The notes under the pieces: model-generated
What the model saw: the letters and a program-made list of their open reading frames with translations, nothing else
What the model was told of the DNA's origin: nothing
The model's database searches: none
Source of the DNA: Croceicoccus pelagius
GTDB lineage: Bacteria > Pseudomonadota > Alphaproteobacteria > Sphingomonadales > Sphingomonadaceae
Assembly (NCBI RefSeq): GCF_001661915.1
Contig: NZ_LYWY01000039.1
Span: 310,001 to 374,000, forward strand
DNA length: 64,000 nucleotides
Direction of reading: 5' to 3'
Program-made: the position numbers and the translations under genes
Shown: one piece after another, positions 58,028 to 64,000 of the stretch
Layout of the letters: every line of letters starts with the position of its first letter
Numbering within the stretch: position 1 is the first letter of the stretch

Positions 58028-59767
58028 ATGACGAGCACTATCAACGAAACGGCCAGTAACCCGGACGAAGCATCGCCCGGACCGCACGAGAAAGTGCCGG
58101 GCTGGCGTAAGCTCCTGTCGGCGCTGGGAAATCGCAAGACTGCGTACATGTTGTTGTTCGGATTTGCCTCGGGGCTTCCCTATACGCTTCTGCTGTCGAC
58201 GCTTTATGCATGGATGAGCGATGCGAAGGTCGATCTGGAAACGATGGGCGTCTTCTCGCTGATCGGTCTGGCATTCGCGTTCAAGTTCCTGTGGTCGCCG
58301 CTGCTTGACCGGATCGACCTGCCGGTCATCAAGAAGCTGGGGCATCGCAAACAGTGGATCGTGACTGCGCAATTCTCGCTGGCGGTGATCCTGATGATTG
58401 TCTCGCGGTTGGATCCGGGCGGCGCGATAGGCGTGTTGTCGCTGCTCGCAGGGATAGGCGCTTTCGCCAGCGCGACGCAGGACGTGGTGATGGATGCATG
58501 GCGCGTCGACGTTGCCGACGAAGTGGCGACGATCGACATGCTTTCCACCGTGTACCAGCTCGGCTGGCGCACGGCGGTGCTGGTCGGCGGCGCGCTTGCG
58601 CTGTTCCTGGCGGAGCGAACGAGCTGGCCGACCGTCTATGCGCTTCTGGGGGTGCTGATGGGCGTGATCGCCTTTGCCGCGATCTTTGCGCCCGAGCCTG
58701 CGCGCACCAGCGCCTCGCTTACCGCGGATGACGATGCGCTGCGCGAATTGCGCCATCCGGGGCAACTGGAACCGAAGGTGCGCGGCATAGCGCTCGCCAT
58801 CGTCGGCGTGCTCTGGGCATGGGCGCTGGTCACCGTCGGTGTCTTCATGGTGCAGTCGCTGTCGAGCGATCCCGATGCGCGGCCTGATTCGGTGCAGTTC
58901 ATCCAGAACATGGGGCCGATCATCGTCATCGCGACGGTTGTGGTGCCGGTGTTCATCGCCGCCGTGCTGGAAAACTGGCGGCGCAAAGGGCGGCATGTTC
59001 TGACGGTTGCGGCGGAAAAGAAGGGTGCGCTCGACGGGTTTGTCGATCAGGGCTACCGCGCGCTGATCCTGCCGCTGGCCGAATTCGTCGGGCGGCTGGG
59101 GTGGGCGGTCATCATCGTGCTGACGCTGGTGCTGTCCTACCGCTTTACCGACACGGTGTGGGGCAGCTTTGCCTATCCGTTCTACCTGGGCGAACTTCAG
59201 TACACGAAGGACGAGGTGGCGATTGCGTCGAAGTTCTTCGGCGTCGGCGCGCTGATGGCGGGAATTGCGCTGGGCGGCGCATTGTTCAGCTTCATCGGGC
59301 GCATGGCTGTGCTGTTCCTCGGCGCGCTGACGGCTGCGCTATCGAACCTGCTCTATGCCGATCTGGCGCTGGGCGGACATACGATGGAGGTCGTGTCGAA
59401 CTTCACCGGCTTCACCACGTTGGTGGAATGGATGGGCGGTGACGGGCGGCTGGCCAAGCTGATGGTCGCCATCGCGGGCGAGAACCTTGCTGGCGGTCTC
59501 GCCGGTGCTGCGCTGGTGGCTTACCTGTCGTCGATCACGGCGAAGGGCTATTCGGCGGTGCAGTACGCGCTTCTGTCGTCGCTGACGTTTCTTGTCGGCA
59601 CGCTGGGGCGCGGGGCGCTTGGGCAGATGATCGACGAGCAGGGCTATTATCCGGTCTTCATCCTGACCACGCTGCTCGGTTTCATTGCCGTGGTCGCCTG
59701 CATCGTCGAATGGGTCCGCCAGGCGCGTCTTGGCCGAAAGGCGGGCGTCGTCGCGGTAGAGGCCTAG
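58028..59767 (+). CDS. ampG: MFS transporter, AmpG-like
   Basis: Inner-membrane permease, probably importing anhydromuropeptides for cell-wall recycling; 579 residues. It begins with a charged tail, then RKTAYMLLFGFASGLPYTLLLSTLYAWM, the AmpG signature for helix 1, GLAFAFKFLWSPLLDRIDLP, GHRKQWIV (MFS motif A), and ATQDVVMDAWRVD. About 12-14 helices are visible. A long central loop includes ENWRRKGRHVLTVAAEKKG. The ATG at 58028 has CTGGAG upstream. The stop overlaps the convergent folC stop by four bases. slt and rlpA elsewhere in the window would generate its substrates. Confidence 0.87.
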   Translation: MTSTINETASNPDEASPGPHEKVPGWRKLLSALGNRKTAYMLLFGFASGLPYTLLLSTLYAWMSDAKVDLETMGVFSLIGLAFAFKFLWSPLLDRIDLPVIKKLGHRKQWIVTAQFSLAVILMIVSRLDPGGAIGVLSLLAGIGAFASATQDVVMDAWRVDVADEVATIDMLSTVYQLGWRTAVLVGGALALFLAERTSWPTVYALLGVLMGVIAFAAIFAPEPARTSASLTADDDALRELRHPGQLEPKVRGIALAIVGVLWAWALVTVGVFMVQSLSSDPDARPDSVQFIQNMGPIIVIATVVVPVFIAAVLENWRRKGRHVLTVAAEKKGALDGFVDQGYRALILPLAEFVGRLGWAVIIVLTLVLSYRFTDTVWGSFAYPFYLGELQYTKDEVAIASKFFGVGALMAGIALGGALFSFIGRMAVLFLGALTAALSNLLYADLALGGHTMEVVSNFTGFTTLVEWMGGDGRLAKLMVAIAGENLAGGLAGAALVAYLSSITAKGYSAVQYALLSSLTFLVGTLGRGALGQMIDEQGYYPVFILTTLLGFIAVVACIVEWVRQARLGRKAGVVAVEA

Positions 59768-61080
59768 TCCGGCAACTCGCCGTTCGCGCGCAGGACTTCG
59801 CCCGCGAGATAGAGCGAACCGCCGATAAGAACCGGCTCGCCCGTCGGCAGATTTGCGAGCGCTTCGTTCAGCGTTTCGGCGTGGCGCGACGCGATGCGCA
59901 AGTCGGTTGCGATGGCAGCAAGTGGTGCGGGCTGATGTCCCTCGTGCCCGTCCGGCACAGGTATCGCGGTAAGGCTGGCAAGATGGGGGGCGAGCGGTTC
60001 GAGGTAGCCCTTGGCGTCCTTCGCAGCCAGCATCGCGACGACGGCATGAACCGGCTCGCCAAGCCCTGCGAGATAGTCCGCGATAACCCGCGCCGCATCG
60101 GGATTGTGCCCTCCGTCGAGCAGTAGCTTCGCTCCACCGGCCGTTAGCGGTCCAGCGCCCAACCACTGCAACCGCGCCGGCCAGTGCGCCGCGCGGATAC
60201 CCTGCGCCATCGCTTCGGATGTCACCGAAATTCGGTCCTGATGCCGGATCATCGCAACGGCCAGCGAAGCATTGAGCGACTGGAACGCGCCGGGCAACGT
60301 GGGCAGCGGCAGCGCCAATTCGCCATGCCGGTCGCGATAGGCGATGAAGTCCGCCGCAGTCGCGTCCCAGTCGGCACCGCGCATGTGCAGCGGTGCGCCG
60401 GCGATCATTGCGGCGCGCTCGATCTCGCTCTGCGCTTCGGGCGGATAGGCCTGCGTGACGACCGGACTGGCGGGCTTGATGATTCCCGCCTTTTCGAAGG
60501 CGATGCGGGCGAGGGGATGCGTCGGCGCGCCGTCTTCGGGTGCCAGCAGGAAGCGCTCGTGATCCATGCCGAGCGAGGCGATGGCGCAGCAGGCAGGATG
60601 CTCGATTACGTTCGTCGCGTCGAAACGACCGCCAAGGCCGACCTCGATGACGCAGGCATCGGCAGGCGTGCGCGTGAAGGCGAGGAAGGCGGCAGCGGTC
60701 GTGATTTCGAAGAAGCTGGCCCCGATGTCCTCGCCCATGTCGAGCACTTCGCGAAGCACATTGGCGAGATCCGCGTCGGAGATCAGCAAACCGGCCAGCC
60801 TTATCCGCTCGTTGTAACGGACAAGGTGCGGGCTGGTGAACTGGTGGACACGCAGGCCGCCTGCTTCCAGCATCGCGCGAAGGAAAGCGCTGGTCGATCC
60901 CTTGCCGTTGGTGCCGGCGATATGGAACACCGGCGGAAGCGACAGGTGCGGCTCGCCCAGCCGCGACAACAGTTCGCGCACCGGTGCCAGCCCGATCCGC
61001 CCTTGTGGCAGGCTCAGTGCCGCCAGCCGGTCCAGCTGTTGCTGGACGGCGGGCGAATCCGATATGGCGAAGTCGCGCAT
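59764..61080 (-). CDS. folC: Folylpolyglutamate / dihydrofolate synthase
   Basis: Adds glutamate to dihydropteroate and folates; 438 residues. Mur-ligase motifs: ATP loop FHIAGTNGKGSTSAFLRAML, TSPHLVRYNERIR, SFFEITTAAAFLAF, EVGLGGRFDATNV, ASLGMDHERFL and the C-terminal LLLDGGHNPDAARV. All are expected for FolC. It is the last gene of the trpB-trpA-accD-folC operon, 22 bases after accD. Confidence 0.96.
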   Translation of the reverse strand: MRDFAISDSPAVQQQLDRLAALSLPQGRIGLAPVRELLSRLGEPHLSLPPVFHIAGTNGKGSTSAFLRAMLEAGGLRVHQFTSPHLVRYNERIRLAGLLISDADLANVLREVLDMGEDIGASFFEITTAAAFLAFTRTPADACVIEVGLGGRFDATNVIEHPACCAIASLGMDHERFLLAPEDGAPTHPLARIAFEKAGIIKPASPVVTQAYPPEAQSEIERAAMIAGAPLHMRGADWDATAADFIAYRDRHGELALPLPTLPGAFQSLNASLAVAMIRHQDRISVTSEAMAQGIRAAHWPARLQWLGAGPLTAGGAKLLLDGGHNPDAARVIADYLAGLGEPVHAVVAMLAAKDAKGYLEPLAPHLASLTAIPVPDGHEGHQPAPLAAIATDLRIASRHAETLNEALANLPTGEPVLIGGSLYLAGEVLRANGELPD

Positions 61081-61102
61081 GGCGATCAGCCCAAGGGCCC
61101 GG

Positions 61103-61954
61103 TCAGGCCGCCTGCTTGGCCGCCATCAGGTAATCGATCACGCTGGCAAGGCGGTCCTTCAACTCCTTGCGGTGCACGACCATGTCGATCATCCCGTGCG
61201 CCAGCAGGTATTCGGCGCGCTGGAAGCCTTCGGGCAGCTTTTCGCGGATCGTATCCTGGATGACGCGCTGTCCGGCAAAGCCGATAAGGGCGTCCGGCTC
61301 TGCGATTTGTACATCGCCCAGCATCGCATAGCTTGCCGTGACGCCGCCCGTGGTCGGGTCGGTCAGCACGACGATATAGGGCAGGCCAGCCGCCTTCAAC
61401 CGCTGGATCGCGACCGTCGTGCGAGGCATCTGCATCAGCGACAGGATGCCTTCCTGCATGCGCGCACCGCCAGCGGCAGTGAAGATCACGTAAGGGCAAC
61501 CCTCGGCCACGGCGCGGTCGACCCCGGCGATGAACGCCTCGCCCACGGCCATGCCCATCGATCCGCCCATGAACCCGAAATCCTGCACCCCGACAACGGC
61601 CTTGCGGCCCTTGATCGTACCGGCGGCATTGGTCAGCGCATCGGGATGCGGAGCGCTATTCCGTGCGGCCTTCAGACGTTCGGTATAACGCTTGGAATCC
61701 TTGAACTTCAGCGGGTCCTCTTTCACCACCGGACTGGGCAGGACTTCGTAGCCGTCGTCCAGAACCTGGCCCAGTCGGCAATCGGCGCCGATGCGGCCGT
61801 GGTCGTCACAGCGCGGACAGACCCAGAGGTTTTCCTCGTAGTCCTTGGTGAACAGCATTTCGTGGCACTTGCGGCACTTTTGCCAGAGGTTGTCCGGCGT
61901 ATCGCGCTTGGCGACGAATGGGATGCGTTGACGGACGCGGTTGAGCCAGCTCAT
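61103..61954 (-). CDS. accD: Acetyl-CoA carboxylase carboxyltransferase subunit beta
   Basis: Beta subunit of the carboxyltransferase that makes malonyl-CoA for fatty-acid synthesis; 283 residues. A four-cysteine zinc ribbon is present at C27, C30, C46 and C49 (CRKC, CPRC). The crotonase-like core has [43 protein letters not shown] and [19 protein letters not shown]. The ATG overlaps the trpA stop by four bases. The alpha subunit gene is not in the window. Confidence 0.97.
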   Translation of the reverse strand: MSWLNRVRQRIPFVAKRDTPDNLWQKCRKCHEMLFTKDYEENLWVCPRCDDHGRIGADCRLGQVLDDGYEVLPSPVVKEDPLKFKDSKRYTERLKAARNSAPHPDALTNAAGTIKGRKAVVGVQDFGFMGGSMGMAVGEAFIAGVDRAVAEGCPYVIFTAAGGARMQEGILSLMQMPRTTVAIQRLKAAGLPYIVVLTDPTTGGVTASYAMLGDVQIAEPDALIGFAGQRVIQDTIREKLPEGFQRAEYLLAHGMIDMVVHRKELKDRLASVIDYLMAAKQAA

Positions 61955-62742
61955 GCGGCGGTCTCCTTCGCAGAATGTACGGCATGGGCCAGCGCGGCGG
62001 TCAGTTCGCGCACCTTGGCGGGCGCGTCGTCACCATGCTGGCCGACGAGTTCGACAAGGGCCGAACCGACGACGACGCCATCGGCTACCTTGGCGATGGC
62101 ACCGGCCTGTTCGGGGGTGCGGACGCCAAAGCCGACGGCGACGGGAAGATCGGTCCCGGCCTTGAGGCGCGAGACGGCCTCTTCGATCGAGGCGGTTGCG
62201 GCCTGTTGCAAACCGGTAATGCCCGCGACCGATACGTAATAGAGGAACCCCGTCGCGGTCTCGAGCACCTGCGGAAGGCGTGCCGCGTCGGTGGTCGGCG
62301 TGGCGAGGCGGATCGTGGCGACACCGGCATCGCGCAGGAAAGGACCAAGCTCGGCATCTTCCTCGGGCGGGGTATCGACGCAGATCACGCCGTCGACACC
62401 GGACTTCGCGCACTGGTCTGCAAACCAGTCCGCGCCGCGATGGATCATCGGGTTCGCATAGCCCATCAGGACCAGCGGCACCTCGGGATGACGTTCGCGA
62501 AAGGTGCTGGCGATGCGGAAGACTTCGGCAGTGGTGGTTCCCTTGCCCAGCGCGCGCAAGTTGGCGAGCTGGATCGCGGGGCCGTCAGCCATCGGATCGG
62601 TGAAGGGCATGCCCAGTTCGATCACGTCGGCACCGCCTTCGACCAGCGCGTCGAGCACGGCATCGGTGGGCCCGTCACCGGCAGTGACGAAGCAGACGAG
62701 GGCGGGGTGGGGCTTGCCGAAAGCCTTGGCGAGGCGACTCAC
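61951..62742 (-). CDS. trpA: Tryptophan synthase alpha subunit
   Basis: Cleaves indole-3-glycerol phosphate to indole and glyceraldehyde 3-phosphate; 263 residues. Catalytic E42 lies in [13 protein letters not shown], the second acid D53 in MADGPAIQ, and phosphate-binding glycines in [11 protein letters not shown] and [10 protein letters not shown]. It overlaps trpB by four bases and accD by four bases, so the three are translationally coupled. Confidence 0.97.
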   Translation of the reverse strand: MSRLAKAFGKPHPALVCFVTAGDGPTDAVLDALVEGGADVIELGMPFTDPMADGPAIQLANLRALGKGTTTAEVFRIASTFRERHPEVPLVLMGYANPMIHRGADWFADQCAKSGVDGVICVDTPPEEDAELGPFLRDAGVATIRLATPTTDAARLPQVLETATGFLYYVSVAGITGLQQAATASIEEAVSRLKAGTDLPVAVGFGVRTPEQAGAIAKVADGVVVGSALVELVGQHGDDAPAKVRELTAALAHAVHSAKETAA

Positions 62743-63977
62743 AGTTCAACCCCCAGCGCATCGGCGACAGTAAAGATGTCCTTGTCCCCGCGGCCGCACA
62801 GGTTGGCGCAAATCACCGCATCGCGCGGCATTTCGCGGGCGACCTTCACCACAGCCGCGATGGCGTGGCTGGGTTCCAGCGCGGGTATAATACCTTCCGT
62901 CCGGCAGAGCAGCTGGAAGGCGTCGAGCGCTTCCTTGTCGGTCGCCGAAGTATATTCGACGCGGCCCGTTTCCTTCAGCCACGAATGTTCAGGCCCGATG
63001 CCGGGATAGTCGAGACCCGCCGAGATCGAGTGGCCTTCGACGATCTGGCCGTCCTCGTCCTGCAACAGGTAGGTCTTGTTGCCGTGAAGCACGCCCGGCG
63101 ATCCGCCGGCAAGCGATGCGGCGTGGTCCTTGTCCAGCCCGTGTCCTGCCGCTTCCACGCCCAGCATCTTCACGTCCGGATCGTCGAGGAACGGGTGGAA
63201 CAGGCCGATAGCGTTCGAACCGCCGCCAATGGCTGCGACCAGCAGGTCGGGCAGGCGTCCGGTCCGCTCCAGAAGCTGTTCGCGCGCTTCCTTGCCGATC
63301 ACCGACTGGAAGTCGCGGACCAGTTCAGGATAGGGGTGCGGGCCGGCTGCGGTGCCGATGATGTAGAACGTGTCATGCACGTTCGCGACCCAGTCGCGCA
63401 GCGCCTCGTTCATCGCGTCCTTCAACGTGGCAGCACCGGCCTTGACCGCCTTCACTTCGGCGCCGAGTAAACGCATGCGGAAGACGTTGGGCTGCTGCCG
63501 CTCGACGTCCTTTGCGCCCATGTAAACGACGCAGGGCAGTCCAAAACGCGCTGCTACCGTCGCGGTCGCCACACCGTGCTGGCCCGCGCCGGTTTCCGCG
63601 ATGATGCGGGTCTTGCCCATGCGGATCGCCAGCAGGATCTGCCCGACGCAGTTGTTGATCTTGTGCGCGCCGGTGTGATTGAGCTCGTCGCGCTTGAACC
63701 AGACTTGCGCTCCCATACCCTCGGATGCGCCCTTGCGCAGTTCTTCGGTCAGACGCTCTGCGTAATAGAGCGGACTGGGACGGCCGACGTAGTTCGCCAG
63801 CAGATCCTCGAATTCTTCCTTGAACGCCGGATCGGACTTCGCCTTCACGTACTCTTTCTCAAGCTCGAGAATGAGCGGCATCAGCGTTTCCGACACGTAG
63901 CGTCCGCCGAACTGGCCGAAATGGCCTCGCTCGTCAGGCTGGTTGCGGAAGGAGTTGGGGTGGGCTGTCTCGTTCAT
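62739..63977 (-). CDS. trpB: Tryptophan synthase beta subunit
   Basis: PLP enzyme that joins indole and serine to give tryptophan; 412 residues. The PLP lysine is K106 in [11 protein letters not shown], followed by [15 protein letters not shown], the phosphate-binding GGGSNAIG and the indole-tunnel region. The [10 protein letters not shown] start and EPSHAIAA end are typical. The ATG at 63977 lies 23 bases from the window edge; trpF is expected just upstream in many alphaproteobacteria but cannot be seen. Confidence 0.98.
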   Translation of the reverse strand: MNETAHPNSFRNQPDERGHFGQFGGRYVSETLMPLILELEKEYVKAKSDPAFKEEFEDLLANYVGRPSPLYYAERLTEELRKGASEGMGAQVWFKRDELNHTGAHKINNCVGQILLAIRMGKTRIIAETGAGQHGVATATVAARFGLPCVVYMGAKDVERQQPNVFRMRLLGAEVKAVKAGAATLKDAMNEALRDWVANVHDTFYIIGTAAGPHPYPELVRDFQSVIGKEAREQLLERTGRLPDLLVAAIGGGSNAIGLFHPFLDDPDVKMLGVEAAGHGLDKDHAASLAGGSPGVLHGNKTYLLQDEDGQIVEGHSISAGLDYPGIGPEHSWLKETGRVEYTSATDKEALDAFQLLCRTEGIIPALEPSHAIAAVVKVAREMPRDAVICANLCGRGDKDIFTVADALGVEL

Positions 63978-64000
63978 GGCTCGCGCTTGGCAGAAGGGTT

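Overview
This window reads as a contiguous piece of an alphaproteobacterial chromosome, most likely from order Sphingomonadales (Erythrobacter, Altererythrobacter or Novosphingobium type). The evidence is high GC, very dense coding, LexA boxes of the GTTC-N7-GTTC type, the cell-cycle regulators CckA and CpdR, a SapC-family protein, and runs of small secreted proteins of the kind found in sphingomonads. I see no prophage, insertion sequence, CRISPR array or rRNA operon. Almost all of it is housekeeping sequence. All identifications come from reading motifs; no database search was run.

Layout. 0-6 kb: 3'-truncated mdh, then a cobalamin riboswitch driving a B12 uptake operon (btuB receptor, btuF-like binding protein, btuC, btuD). 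6-9 kb: thpR with a 2OG-Fe(II) oxygenase, divergent from a P-loop sulfotransferase-like protein. 8.7-14.3 kb: SOS-controlled uvrA, then small exported proteins (CHRD domain, two four-cysteine proteins, an NTF2-like lipoprotein) and rlpA. 14.4-15.1 kb: a 610-base gene-free stretch with hairpins and DnaA-box-like sites. 15-20 kb: a probable operon of pteridine-reductase-like SDR, cfa, MATE transporter and argG. 20-27 kb: glycine-zipper protein, azoR/HxlR regulator pair, rlmN, an outer-membrane barrel protein, and slt-greB-hypothetical.

27-38 kb: dapA, a decayed S9 peptidase copy beside an intact S9 peptidase, smpB, a DUF2062 protein, cckA, recA with a LexA box, and alaS. 38-47 kb: CPA2 antiporter, acyl-CoA ligase, GNAT-nitrilase fusion, HExxH protease-like protein, icd, tRNA-Val(GAC), cpdR, N-formylglutamate amidohydrolase. 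47-50.6 kb: a candidate small RNA with a 16-codon ORF, sapC, a GlcD-type FAD dehydrogenase and a small secreted protein. 50.8-56.5 kb: DEAD-box helicase, FKBP isomerase, SOS-controlled UvrD/PcrA helicase, and two exported proteins that share a C-terminal cysteine domain, one of which also carries nine 11-residue repeats. 56.4-64 kb: rsmD, an RsuA-family pseudouridine synthase, an AmpG-like transporter, and the trpB-trpA-accD-folC operon.

Three themes link separate genes. uvrA, recA and the UvrD-like helicase each have a perfect LexA box, so they form a local SOS group. CckA and CpdR belong to the same CtrA phosphorelay. smpB, alaS, rlmN, rsmD, the pseudouridine synthase and the DEAD-box helicase serve translation and ribosome assembly. 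The least explained items are the 11-residue-repeat protein and its neighbour, the two C-x17-C-x-C-x29-C proteins, the orphan small RNA near 47.4 kb, and the gene-free stretch at 14.4-15.1 kb.
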